Below, piece by piece: positions 27,701-33,300 of a stretch of 64,000 nucleotides of DNA. The notes under the pieces are model-generated. The model did no database searches and had not been told where the DNA came from. It was given only the letters and a program-made list of their open reading frames with translations. Source of the stretch: Enhydrobacter aerosaccus (GTDB taxonomy: Bacteria; Pseudomonadota; Alphaproteobacteria; Reyranellales; Reyranellaceae); assembly GCA_903832005.1 (NCBI GenBank), contig CAIKZO010000114.1, positions 1 to 64,000 of the forward strand. Direction: 5' to 3'. The translations under genes and the position numbers were made by a program. The number at the start of each line of letters is the position of its first letter. Positions within the stretch are counted from its first letter, which is position 1.

Positions 27701-28997
27701 GGTCGCGATAGTCCCAGCGCGATGCCGGAATTTCGGTAACGGAGTCGCGCCCCTGGCAAAGATTGTCCCAGAATTCACCGAGGTCCGCGGCTCCGGGATA
27801 GCGACCGGCAAGACCGATGATGGCGATCGGTTCGGGCGCATCAGGCGCTGCCGTCGATTCTACTCCTGACTCGTTATGGGGCCTATCACCGGCCTCTCTT
27901 CTCGGCGGCGATGGCATCTGCGGATCGTCACCCCAGTCCGCACGAAGATGGTCGGCCAGCGCACGCAGGTTACTGAATTCGAAAAGAAGCGTGGGCGGTA
28001 AGCTCCGTCCGAGCCGCTCGCCCAACCTGTCCGCAATGGTAAGCAGCATGGCCGAATCAAGACCAACCTCGAAGAAGCCCGCCTCTTCGGAAATCTCGCC
28101 CGCCGGGATCGACAGGTATTCGGCGAACAGGTGACGCAATGCGCGCATCACTCGATCGTCGCGTCCGTCAGCCGCTTTGACCTCTGCTGGGCGTGGCCCC
28201 AGATGCGTTGAATCGCGCACCATGGTGCAAACGAAATTCGCGATTTCCGCGACTTTGCGGCCTGTCGAATCGAAAAACTCGAGATCGCGAATCAGCAGCA
28301 TGCCCTGGCGTCGCACGCCCGAACGGCGAACCCGGGCATAGCAGGCCTCCCGCAACGGCTCGGACCAACGGAAGACGCCACAAGACAACGGGAGGAACAA
28401 CGGCTCCGCCTCGCCAACCCGATCGGCGAAGGCCATGCCGGTGGCCAGGCTGCCGGCATCGAGCAAGGTTGGATGGAACAGAAAGTGGGGAGCTGCCGCG
28501 CGCGCGCACTCGGGAATTCGGATGTCGGCAATGAAGGCATCCTCACCGGGGAAAAGCGTTCCCGACGCTTTCATGAATCCCTCATGGACCATGTCGGCGG
28601 CACGGCAATTCGCGTAGATGCTCTCGAGCGGAATGGAGGACTGCCCCGGCTCGCGAAGAGAAGACAGATCGATACGGTCGACGAACTGAACCGGCTCGCC
28701 GGCTATGACATCGACGGCGATGAAACGTTGACCATCGGCGTCGACGATTTCAGCGCGCCAACCAAAAACAGCCTGGGTCGAGAGAACCCGGACCTCGAGG
28801 CTCCCCCCGGCCGGCACGGCAAGAGCCCGATAGAGTGCCAGATTGCGCAGGCTCAATGTCTTCGGGTCGACTCCTGTGTCGCGGAAGTGCTGTAGAACGA
28901 TGTCGATATAGGTCAGCCCTGGCATCAGCTCGCGCCCGTAGGCACGGTGATTCTTCAGCACCGGGTTGTCGTGACGGAAGACAATGCGATCACTCAT
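8742..28997 (-). CDS. PKS gene 4: trans-AT PKS/NRPS hybrid, terminal enzyme of the line
   Basis: A single protein of 6751 residues with domain order DH-ACP | KS-KR-ACP | KS-KR-MT-ACP | KS-(ACP*)-KR-MT-ACP | KS-ACP | C-A-PCP-TE. The N-terminal DH-ACP completes module M8, whose KS is at the end of PKS gene 3. No AT domain occurs: each KS is followed only by the conserved linker ending in a 'LPxYPFxRxRYW'-type sequence and then by processing domains. Carrier serines are at 315, 1458, 3051, 4645, 5371 (ACPs) and 6429 (PCP). The ATG overlaps the TGA of gene 3 (ATGA), so translation is coupled. This is the last gene of the assembly line. The terminal thioesterase at 6485-6751 marks the end of biosynthesis. 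Its 3' end overlaps the convergent type II thioesterase gene by 36 bp. Confidence 0.95.
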   Translation of the reverse strand: MSDRIVFRHDNPVLKNHRAYGRELMPGLTYIDIVLQHFRDTGVDPKTLSLRNLALYRALAVPAGGSLEVRVLSTQAVFGWRAEIVDADGQRFIAVDVIAGEPVQFVDRIDLSSLREPGQSSIPLESIYANCRAADMVHEGFMKASGTLFPGEDAFIADIRIPECARAAAPHFLFHPTLLDAGSLATGMAFADRVGEAEPLFLPLSCGVFRWSEPLREACYARVRRSGVRRQGMLLIRDLEFFDSTGRKVAEIANFVCTMVRDSTHLGPRPAEVKAADGRDDRVMRALRHLFAEYLSIPAGEISEEAGFFEVGLDSAMLLTIADRLGERLGRSLPPTLLFEFSNLRALADHLRADWGDDPQMPSPPRREAGDRPHNESGVESTAAPDAPEPIAIIGLAGRYPGAADLGEFWDNLCQGRDSVTEIPASRWDYRDQAHLRSRTGRPISRWGGFIDAPDAFDARFFRISPREAEMMDPQERQFMQVCWAALEDAGYTPETIAPERGPQKRRNVGVFAGVMHKDYALVVAEAQDPAAPLPLSLNYAQIANRVSFFCGFHGPSLTVDTVCSSSLVAIHLAVESLRRGETDVCLAGGVNLSLHPAKYVTYGQGNLFSTDGRCRAFGDGGDGYVPAEGVGTVVLKPLSKAIADRDAVYAVIRGSAVNHVGHVSGVTVPSPTAQAELVQQALKQAGVDARSIDMIEAHGTGTALGDPIEIEGLTQAFRTQTEDRQFCAIGSVKSNIGHAEAAAGISGLTKLALQLHHCRFVPSLHAERTNPKIDFATSPFFVQRTLAPWPEPADGRPRRGGVSSFGATGTNAHLVLEGFDDLSTATLTDGEIGCVLPLSAQTDAQLRRQTGRVLAFLRANADTSLAGLAYTMQVGRRAFEHRVAFDATDRVALLADLASFTKGGARVTLSAATPAMRLAAAWLGGEACDWAALYRGRQMPRRLHAPTYPFATDRYWAPIARPAAAAATVESQALLAEPRWAFVPNGATAPAVDRVVVPILQSMGTPPWSIEREAADIHWLNVPGETFEDLAAALFGLIKTYAGSSTGQQRWQIVVDDCVAERVAAALSGLSRTAELEMPTLALQLIVVEASTFATRERFMAATSAAAARPDCPVLRYDGPKLQARSWDEVPVNAVAGPWKDRGVYLISGGLGGLGLLFARDIAEKAVTPCIVLVGRSQLDAARQAAVEALEAAGARALYMQVDITDQAAVARLVAHIRDVHGRLDGVIHSAGLLSDALIRNKTEAAFRAVLAPKIAGTRNLDAATADVDLDFFVLFSSGAGVFGNPGQADYATANAWQGAFAQHRHKLAIAGERRGKTLSIHWPLWAEGGMRPDAETERLWEERTGLRPLSTEAGLAAFYQALGGESAEILVLSGNGDRLKRHFRIGQGIAPTEALPQTPPSAPRSEPPAEPAVTVRPAEVLPAVLARAKQILGDIIKLEADSIRSDDRLENFGLDSVMVVQFSQRLADLAADIPATLLYEFSDLRGLAQHLVDRYLAACVRWCGLAPAEQPAPIPVEPPRPAAPARVATRTSSAADQQEPIAVIGMAGRYPKSPNLDVFWDNLLAGRDCIGEVPPDRWSLRDFYEPDREAAVQAGKSYGKWGGFLEGFADFDPLFFQISPTEAAAIDPQERLFIETAWQVFEDAGYSREEIQRRHQGRVGVFAGITRTGFNLYALERWKAGDRMLPSTSFSSVANRISYLMNLRGPSMPIDTMCSSSLTAVHEACAHLLRNECDMALAGGVNLYLHPLNYVSASAQQMLSPDGRCKTFGLGANGFVPGEGVGAVLLKRLSDAERDGDHISAVIRATAINHNGRTNGYTVPNPNAQRELVQAALAKASIDPQTITLVEAHGTGTELGDPIEIQGLQEALQAREAARMPCAVGSIKSNIGHLEAAAGIAGLTKAILQLRHRKVVPSLHSSEPNPKIDLADSALFVPQTAVDWLTVERDGLPAPRRAGVSSFGAGGANAHVVLEEYLPSSAPLQPATGPVLIVLSARTLPALEAQASALLTHLTAHSADLDAVAFTLQVGREAFAERLAIVARSMSELEEALRAFVQGRPSEAIAHRGNLRDAPASFEVLRDDPDMDALVGAWARQGRLRKIATFWCQGFPIDWRQLYTGRTPRRISLPTVHFDRQRFWIEPADPAERPSTEEGAPDLSEVMFKPVWQRPASLRRIAPEAGRSTVIVHTPSSEGLATALAMSLPSAHRLALAESNGMVEQILAIEPGIGRLVLLADAPDARQPQPVEAIGLALLQGLSAGGLVLSELSLCLVTQNATDHAPSHGAGLHGLGQSWAQSGLHVAVCDIDAADLLDAEGMAGIVDFLSRSASNPRGGVVRLRHGACFSRHLVPLGSSREPLAPPLRKGARYVIVGGAGLVGQIVSRHLIDEYQAEIVWIGRSPPTSPALQAKLDAFAVSGAAPLYLQADATDLQALQGAAAQIPDIAGVFFAAMDFAFGDPFTVSRSAFEHVLATKQAGTSNCFEAFRDRELDFLCIFSSIQAYDFSDARNSAAYAAGISAGDLATRQAAACSRFPVGIIHWGFWRAAIAGTVLERNSGALDAPEALRCLETSLSLLRQGLLDDIVCMRLPTGVTRSYVPLLAGGTLHQVSSATPITMGAAGSAEPASSAPAYLDAGTEARFHDLATQVLLATLGDMGCFSGSDPGSVATMMRRAGITERYRGWLEEAVASLESSGLLAGIGRYDVAAALAAWTDFERQASHDPAMRSMVALLGRCLTRLPEILRGEVPATAVIFPKGETAGLGKVYEGNTWSDFFNGRVADRVVDTVDRLLQDPDRVVRIIEIGAGTGGTTRTVLDRLGARASQLQYLYTDISPAFLRHGQEAFAASAPFVEFQRWNIDEPPSVHRIEEGGYDIAIATNVLHATSDIRRTLRNVKASLRSRGVLVLNETVYKTLYGTLTFGLLDGWWAFSDASLRIPGSPLLSPAQWLSLLEEEGFAAAHFLTEPTRAATQLVIATQSDGWIHDATKPPGAAIGGTQPVLPPAAVASLALRGTDPGADPGTMRDVVLGCLTKALNIAANRIDLRAPFLDYGVDSIVGTEVVTLIGKRLGVQLNAAVLYEHTSVERLAAHLARMPALVRASVERPQPALSALARPGPIKEQSVDVAPATGQRSSPHRSEAIAVIGMAARVPGANDVDAFWRVLTGEAAVPADRRLDFGTAFDPLFFRISPREAESMSRHQQLVLMESWRALEDAAIAPSVLAGKAASLYVGAEPTGQGSASFTGASDAIIASRLAYFLDLRGAALVVNTGCSSSATALHLACEALRHGETDLALAGGVFANLKPDIVAELTRIGMVSPTGRCMTFDADADGTVLCEGIGMVALKRLSDAVEAGDPIRGVIVASGTNQDGASNGITAPNGLAQEDLIASVYSRGKVSPEAVSYIEAHGTGTALGDPVEVNALLRAFGRFTSRRSFCQIGSAKSVIGHASAAAGVIGLVKILLSMQKRVLPGMANFARLNPLIDLAQSPFTIERETRSWEEKPGQVLTAGLSSFGHSGTNVHLVVQSYDAQGSDGSGLSTEMQAIPVSARTPAQLRASVGSLREFLRVATVPAVPDPSGQIREGLARLLGVDGRIVELDEPLDDLGVGPEHRVRLQQELLERAGVDVPVLECRTLRDIATLAQHGSAQPVKLDDLAFTLQQGRDHREIRAVFFAQGIDDLLAQLDRYLLSDKVDAVLSTEGPAALTGFAQRWLKGDDAAWPLPDRHARRLHLPSSAFPRRVDTTPVIEKSERSPVIEAIPPSNPPVMFSPVWEAVPVVAAEIDQTALNGLRLIADPNDLRRQCILERHPGLTSFAHGDDLLPGAVSAGAHLCWFAPQHQPQEPDEDSPVVALLGFVHWLLSQGAAHLSLELTIVTCRGAATHASEPVDPHQAAVHGLAGTMAKEYPAWRFRVVDMAACDAAFAGDGFAQMLGLKPDRRGRPWVSRTVDDDGPSIRLQWRQQRLIPLLVDADPVTVYRKGGVYIAIGGAGDIGGVWSEHVIRSAGAQVVWVGRRLEDDPIRTKIEHLAALGPRPLYLSADANDGDALAGVRDEVKRRFGRIDGVIHSALVFFEKELAELDTATFLSGFCGKASSCTQLARVFANEELDFVALFSSVVAQIKNPRQGAYAAGCTFADALAHELNRLWPCPVKTINWGYWSSTKQQVADESAYRAFMRLAEIGVGLIEPAEGMRALDFLLAAPLQQIGIIKTTRQVEIEGLDRTQTLRLPVAPIPAVPDLAALPIDIADLQARGEIAGLDSLLLPLLQVQLMAARELGSSASYLDAWRQESLAWLERRGSSETIDATAAWRSWQDHRAVWDADPAKRAQAELVETTLRALPDILSGRRKPTDVLFPQGTMHLVEAVHRHNPVADHFQKSMAALVIAALRCRRSDATCGPIRILEIGAGTGGTTSAVFQALDDQANRDVATCLADYTYTDVSKAFLQHGERAFSSGHPILHFQLLDIERPPEDQGFDLSGYDLVIAGNVLHATRDIRRTLRHAKSLLRPGGILLACEVSLNALFTHLTFGLLEGWWLSEDPVLRMPGNPGLTPRAWQRLLLEEGFSRVDFPLADAHALGQQIILAHSNGVVRVQSNAPRVVAVAASPVEPVGQQPAVVQHDDALALFQEIVASVLKMPLTEVDPEAPLDRYGMDSILAVTLAEDLNRHFDGVSSTLVFEHQTIAAITSHFVQTQGGIVTRLLAARGTAPEVHPAPAPRIEHPAPSILASPPRSERPVERTGDDRIAIIGMSGRFPGAENVDALWSLLRDGHCAISDMPADRWDQNQMDLFRGDAGQFHTRGGYAADIQCFDPVFFGISPMEARWIDPRQRLFLEEAWHAFEDAGRMGEQLRGSNCAVYVGVEEGEYGFLTNGRGQISSNQIASLAARIAYFLDLHGPNFALSAACSSGLVAIHQACQALRSGECDMALAGGVSLIVSPVVHLGLAHSKMLSASGECRVFDAASSGMVPADGVAAVVLKRLDDAIRDNDRIHGCIRASGINYDGKTMGLAAPNPRSQSNLIETIYQRAGISADAIQFVLAHSVGSALTDTVEVQALSEAYSRQGAVPAACTLSSIKPLIGHSFAASGVVSLITMLLAMRHETMPGTHGLAGTHPNIRLDGSPFTIQAENHAWPRPAGDVRRGAIGTTGLSGTNAHAVIEEFVSPSRIAPSSDEPQIFVFSARTEDQLDLVLARFVGALDGLREARLCDIAYTLQVGREPQAKRLAFVARDWQDLRTTAEACLCGDDGGSAACHRGDNGKPASSLKGLFSGPAGTTFMTSLIESRELDRLSLLWTQGCQIPWLQLYRDGEPGRVSLPGYPFARERYWATDTSESSDVPIPGPVAASPKPGLAEIIRQFLAGQLDMAPDDLPDEAHWRDYGVDSIVETRLMLMLEETVGLTLTGRELVDYPSIAALSLHLASYMTKADTEVDAEPPHVEEGRLSEGQQGLWMLDQLHPGGAARNIPIAFEIPGSWDPAAFSQAITVLSRQIPLLRAAVSEHNGEPKLSIAPEAVVDFQTASRPDLAGTDLIGFLRKEAQRSFALASGPLMRTRVWTGTAGRDLVLIVFHHLIFDGTSAVIFFKSLWAAYDAIARGQAVPTLAHGASYADFVAWERDMLRGPRGQVLRDYWHQQLAGASFSASLASDRPATSAHGTQAGQTHRHTLDPLLATRLRSLGRTRGIRDSVVFLALYQAFIARLACSDDPVIGLVAQVRPQSRFENSIGYFVNTVPIRQRIDPDMPLIAQANRLQDCMLGALDHAAYPFPLLVREFAPADQRGGRPVFQSVFAFQNFVPKRLKDSRNTYSSVLPIVPIAEITAEGEDELALEVLEEADSFTLLFKYAPDLWSQATIESLARSFVHMAEALVDGPDRPWRDIRPSNPPTTWIGGNPADPTAPDIVAAVEAAVRRTPEAIAAVLAADISNEISYRELNAQASRVAQLLIASCQDATRPVGVCLKRSINSVVVMLGLLKSGLIYMPLDPHDTPQRLAHVADEAAPSCMIVDDETASLFADAGNAAGRLLHIEDCLSQAAAYPEQNPAVRIDTSAPAYIIFTSGSTGTPKGVVVERYSLSAHCHEMSRQLNCTRSDRVLQFTPLHLDPSLEQILVGLSAGATLILRDGEFWTAGQFWDRVREHRVSIVDVTASYLRELLIGAPDTPPPSLRTVIVGGEAFPIELYRQWRNSSLSALALINAYGPTEATITSAIFEVPSDGQVPDSARTVPIGRPIAGQEIVILDDYHQPVAEGFPGELYIGGSGVARGYLQRAELTLERFSAPPRAVQEMVSAKRFFRTGDLGRYIPGTDGLIECLDRRDRQVKIRGVRIELDEVATAVRAFPSIVDCVVSAEKDAQADWQLSAIVRFAAGGDHSGELQLLRNFLEQRLPRTMIPTRLSLADGSVTANGQGTSTLRTVGSRVMAMTQLWEELLQTKGILPGSGFFHIGGHSLLAIRLLHRIEQQFGTRIALSVFLRDPTIEAVCRELDRVEPSDLEQAEPAVATSDNRLFFVHAGDGPFWAEREFTASIAPMSFHVLTPLADDGLQDPVSVEVLASRCVDEILRHQPAGPYRLCGWSFGGLLAFETAVQLRALGQEVEPLVLLDGYTPQYVADAEASVGAFESPIAEFVQSLFAISGIDLAAGIPSSAAEPIPAAEILIERARNAGQIQTDAEAAYILRNWRSFARQADAMSRYVPPSYDGDIVLVRAQEELNRLQQVGKDERAGWEACCTGRIGVLKVMGNHYSMMQLPLVSQIVDAVADRLGQGRKILDEG
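12768..14801 (-). other. Module M12: divergent KS-ACP before the NRPS module
   Basis: Gene 4 residues 4733-5410. The KS keeps its nucleophile (Cys4895) and both histidines (5030, 5070), but the surrounding motifs have drifted. DTACSSSL is LSAACSSGL, EAHGTGT is LAHSVGS, and the usual SFG near the end is TTGLSG. It has no reductive domain, and the ACP serine is 5371. It may elongate and leave a beta-keto group, or only hand the chain over to the condensation domain. Confidence 0.75.
14943..19601 (-). other. Module M11: KS-(ACP-like)-KR-MT-ACP
   Basis: Gene 4 residues 3133-4685. KS active site Cys3267 (NTGCSSS), His3402, His3442. A carrier-like insert without serine lies at about 3574-3637. The KR (3758-4205) has GGAGDIGG and Tyr4121, but its 'LxD' position reads FFE, so it lacks the B-type Asp. 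The MT (4238-4585) has EIGAGTGGTT. ACP Ser4645. Expected output is alpha-methyl-beta-hydroxyacyl. The KS lacks the WGGF-containing segment normally found between its N-terminal motif and 'FDPLFF'. Confidence 0.8.
18087..18278 (-). other. Serine-less ACP-like insert after the M11 KS
   Basis: Gene 4 residues about 3574-3637 look like a carrier protein in length and pattern (LLGVD..IVELDEPLDDLG..., three helix-like blocks, a terminal 'TLRDIATL'). The GxDS attachment site reads GVGP (Pro3603), so it cannot carry phosphopantetheine. It interrupts the linker that normally follows a KS directly. A homologous insert sits at the same place in M4. Confidence 0.65.
19728..24380 (-). other. Module M10: KS-KR-MT-ACP
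   Basis: Gene 4 residues 1540-3090. KS Cys1716 (DTMCSSSL), His1851, His1891. The KR (2160-2600) belongs to a divergent group, with nucleotide motif GGAGLVGQ, no Asp at the LDD position (MDFAFG) and Tyr2511. The MT (2630-2978) has EIGAGTGGTT. ACP Ser3051. Expected output is alpha-methyl-beta-hydroxyacyl with the A-type hydroxyl configuration. The configuration is inferred from the missing Asp. Confidence 0.85.
24513..27836 (-). other. Module M9: KS-KR-ACP
   Basis: Gene 4 residues 388-1495. KS Cys564 (DTVCSSSL), His699, His739. The KR (960-1390) has SGGLGGLG at 1149-1156, an Asp at the LxD position (LLSD, B-type) and Tyr1292. ACP Ser1458. Expected output is beta-hydroxyacyl without alpha-methylation. 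It follows the dehydrating module M8. Confidence 0.88.
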
Positions 28998-30343
28998 GCC
29001 GTGACCCAGAAGTTGGTCGAAGGCCGTTCACCACCATCAAAGGTGGCATCGTAGCGATACAGGCTCTGGCGTACCATGGGCGGCAAGGGCACCGGCGTAC
29101 GGCGAGGGGCAAGCGTCGGCGTTTCCGGCGAGGACGACAGGATGGCATGAGCGTTGGTCCCGCCATCGGCAAAAGCGCTGACGGCTGCAACCCGATGCGG
29201 CTCCGCCCAGTCGACGGCCGCGCGATGCCGGACGAAGGGCGACGTGGTGAAGTCGAAATGGCGCATCGGCTCCTCGGCCGACAGGAACGGCGGCAGTGTC
29301 CGATGATGCAGCATGCAGGCCACCTTGATGATGCTCGCGATACCCTGAGCGCACAGCGGATGGCCCATGTTTGGCTTGATCGAGCCCAGACTGAGCCCTG
29401 CCGACGGGTCGGACCCGTAGGCGGCCAGCATCGCTTTAAGTTCTAGCAGGTCCGAAACCTCCCCGCCGGATCCGTTCACCTCGATATGGGAGACGTCCGA
29501 GGCATCCCTTCCGCTGGCACGCAGTGCCGCCTGCATCACGGCGATTTGCGCCGCTATATTCGGTGCACTGGGTCCGGCGCTGCGGCCATCGCTGTTGACC
29601 GCCACGGCATCGATTACAGCGTAGATCGTATCTCCGTCACGTTGGGCATTTTCCAATGGCTTCAACAGGACCATGCCGCACCCCTCGCCCAGGATCACAC
29701 CGTCGGCACGGCCATCGAAGACATGGAAGGCACCGCTTTGACTGTAGAGCGCGCGTTTGGAGAACATGCGCAGGGGTCCGTCAGTATCGAGGATACTCAC
29801 CCCGCCCACGAGAGCTGCTTCAAGGTCGCCGCATCGCATCGCCTGGATACTACTCTGCATCGCCACCAGTGCGGATGAACAGGCGGTATCGATAACCATG
29901 CTGGGACCGTGCAGATCGAAATACTGCGAGATCCCGGCGGCAAGATAGTTTTGGCCGACGGCGCGGATGGGGTGGCGCGCCTGTTCCAGCAGTTCGTCGG
30001 ACGGCGGCGGCGCAGCCCGCGCGCCCAGATAGACGCCGATCGGCTGTCCTTTGATCTCTTCCGGCCGGTACCCGGCATGACAGAAGGTGGCCAGGGCAAC
30101 TTCCAGGGCGATCCGCGCCTGGGCCGACATCGCTCGTGCGTCGGCCTCGCCGATGCCGAAGAAGTTCGGATCGAACGCATCGATTTCATCGAGCAGCGCG
30201 GCTCGAACACCGGCGGGACGGTTCCAGCGGCTGTCGGGAATCGGCGCGATCATCGAACTGCCGCCGCGCAAAAGATTCCAGTACGCCTCGAGCTCCGGCG
30301 CGCCGGGAAAACGACACGCCATGCCGACGATGGCGATTGCCCC
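27933..30343 (-). other. Module M8: KS0 / DH-ACP, split between PKS genes 3 and 4
   Basis: The KS is the last domain of gene 3 (residues 3051-3455). It keeps Cys3205 and the second His (3378), but the HGTGT histidine is Asn3340 (EVNGSGG; codon AAC at 29474-29476), so decarboxylative condensation should not occur. Gene 4 begins with the DH. His17 lies in an intact HxxxGxxxxP motif and Asp180 in HPTLLDA. The ACP with Ser315 follows. With M7 upstream this matches the known dehydrating bimodule layout (KS-KR-ACP, then KS0-DH-ACP): the chain is passed on and the M7 hydroxyl is removed to give an alkene. Confidence 0.85.
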
Positions 30344-33300
30344 CGACGTCGCGGCGCGCGTTGGCACCGGTATCGCCGGTCGGTTCGCCTCGCCAACGGA
30401 ACTGGCGTCCGATGACCCGACGATGCTTGCCACCGCCGTCGCCTGATTCTCCCGCAGCCAGTGCGCGAGCGCTTCCAACGTAGAATGCGTGTAAAGCAGC
30501 GTCGGATCCAGATCGCACTGCAGCGCCTGGCAAAGCGTCTTGTTGATCTGCACTAGCAGGATCGAATCAACACCGTAATCGGGGAACGGGATGCCGGGCT
30601 TCAGCTTCGCACGCGGTATCCGGAGCTCGGCAGAAAACATCTCGGCGAGCCAATCATCGAGCGTATCGGCAACGCGCGGCGAATCGGCGGGCCGCGCTGC
30701 GAAGATGGCTGCTTGGGTAGGCACCTGCGAGAGAATGGCGGGAAGCACCACGGGCTCGTCGCGCATCGCCAGCACTCGATCGAGCAGGGCCAGGCCTTCC
30801 CGGTCGGTCAGGCTGGCGAAGCCGCTTGCGGCCAGCGCCTCGCTCGAGACTTCGCCCATGCCCGATTCTTTCCAGTTGGGCCATTGGATGCTGACGACCG
30901 ATGGCGCGCGGGAGCCCGCGCGAGGCGCATGGTGCCGGGCAAACGCGTCGAGATAGGCATTGGCCATTGCGTAGTCGCTCTGGCCCACGGCCAGCGTCGG
31001 CACCGCAGCTGTCAGTGATGAAAACAGGACCGCAAAATCGAGCGGCTGTTCCTGCAGAGCGCCCCACAGTATGTCGAGGCCACTGGTCTTGGGCGTAAGC
31101 ACGCTGCCCACGCCATCGGCTGTTTTGCGGATGAAGGCCAAGGTCTCGCGATCCGCCACTCCCGCACAATGGAGCAATCCGCCGATCGGCCCCAGTCGAG
31201 CGGCAACGTCCTGGACAGCGCGCTCAACCGCAGTACTGTCGGAAAGATCGAGCGCCATAACCTCGAGGCTCACGCCCTGATCGCATAAGGCGATATACGC
31301 CTCATATTGGCTGCCGGCGTGTGCCATCGCCGGCCAGTCTTGGGCCGCGGCCACCGGCTTTTGCCCAGTCAACACGATCCGCTTCACGCCATACTCTGTT
31401 GCGAAGTGCCGAGCGCACAGCAATCCCAACCCCCGCGTCCCACCGGCGATCCATAAGACATGATCCGGCGAAAACTCAAGGTGGCCGGACCGGATCGGCG
31501 CATCCAGCTCCGCCAATGTCGCGGTGAACCGGACGCCCCCGCGATAGGCGACCTGATTCGCAGGATCGATGGCGGACAATTCGGCCAGAACGCCGTTCAC
31601 CACAATCTCGTCCGACGCAGTCGCCGCAAAATCGATATGTGCGGAGCGAACGCGCCGGTATTCGCTTTGCAGCATGCGCCCCAAAGCCGCGCGCAGCACG
31701 CGGCCATCCGGCGCCTCGACGGCATCATCGCCATCGACCGCGGCCAAGCCGCGCGTGACGCTGAGATAACGGACAGCCGTCGAACGTTGCGACTGGACGA
31801 GATGTTGCGGCCAGGCCAGCCAATCGAGATCCGCCACGGCGACCGGCGCGCATCCGGCGCAGTCGATCAGGGCATCGACTTCTTCGGAGCCCAGGACCGA
31901 CGCATCGCCAGCGGCAGAGACGACAGTGCTGCCTGGCAGGTGGCGGGCGATGCGTTGCGCAAGCAACTGCGTCTGCGGCGAGGCCAGGATGATGCTGCGC
32001 GCCGGCAGCGAGACAACATCGGCCGCTACCGGACCAGGTTGCCACGTCGTGTGCAGCAGCGTCTGCGGCCGCGTTGCATCCGGGGCGGACGCGGCGGCGC
32101 CGGTCCGCGTCGGTACCGATACAGCCGCTTCGGGCACCCAATAATGTTCAGCGGCAAAGGGATAAGTAGGCAGCGGAACGCGATGTCGACGCATCCCGGC
32201 AAAGAGGTCCTCGAATGGCAATTGCTGGCCTTCGACAAACCGGGTTGCCCAGGTCGCCACGTCGGTGTCGCGTGCTTGTCCTGATGGCGCGGCGTTTGAC
32301 TGAGCCCGCTCGACCACGCCCGAAACGATGGAGGCGTGCCGCTCGCCAGCCAGCCAGCCGGCCAAACACGCCAGCAGTTCCGCCGGGGTCGTGGCCACCC
32401 AAGCGATACGGTGCGCCAGATGGCGGCGACCTGTCAGCAACGTGAAGCTCATCGCCGTGAGATCAGGGCAAGCGTCGCGGCATTGAGCTTCCAGCTTCGA
32501 TACGAGCTGGCGCAGTTGCTCCTCACTTGCCGCACTCAGGACGAACAATCGGGCCGGCGCCACCACAGCCTCGGCGACCACGGGCGGTGGCGCTTGTTCG
32601 ACAATGACGTGAGCGTTGGTGCCGCTGAAGCCAAAGGAACTCACGGCAGCCCGCCGCGGGTGATTGCTCTCGGCCCACGGCATCGCCTCGGTGGGAATGA
32701 CGAACGGACTATCCTGAAGCGCCAACAGCGGGTTCGGCGCCTTGAAATCCGGCGCCGGCGGCAGAACTTTATGGCGAAGCGCCAACAACACCTTGATCAA
32801 GCCCGCAATGCCGGCGGCAGCCAAGGTATGTCCGACATTCGCCTTGATCGATCCCAGCACACAGGATGCTCGCGAGAGGGCAGCGAACTGCGACTGCAGG
32901 GCATCGAATTCGATAGGGTCGCCGAGCTTAGTGCCGGTCCCATGGGCCTCGACCAGCTGGATCGTGCTTGGATCTATGCCCGCTCCCGCATAGGTCTTGC
33001 GCAGCAATCGAAGCTGCGCCTCGCCGTTCGGCGCAATGATGCCGTTGCTGGCGCCGTCCTGGTTGACGCCGGTGCCGCGGATCACGCCATGGATATGGTC
33101 GCCATCCGCGATCGCTCGCACCAGAGGCTTTAGCAGCACTACGCCCACGCCCTCGCCGGCCACAAAACCGTCAGCCCGTGCTTCAAAGGCGTGTGACCGG
33201 CCCGACGCCGACAGCATGCCCGCCCGTCCGGCAAAATCGAAGAAATGTGCCGTACTGTGCAGCGTGACGCCGCCAGCGAGCGCCATTTCACATTCGCCCG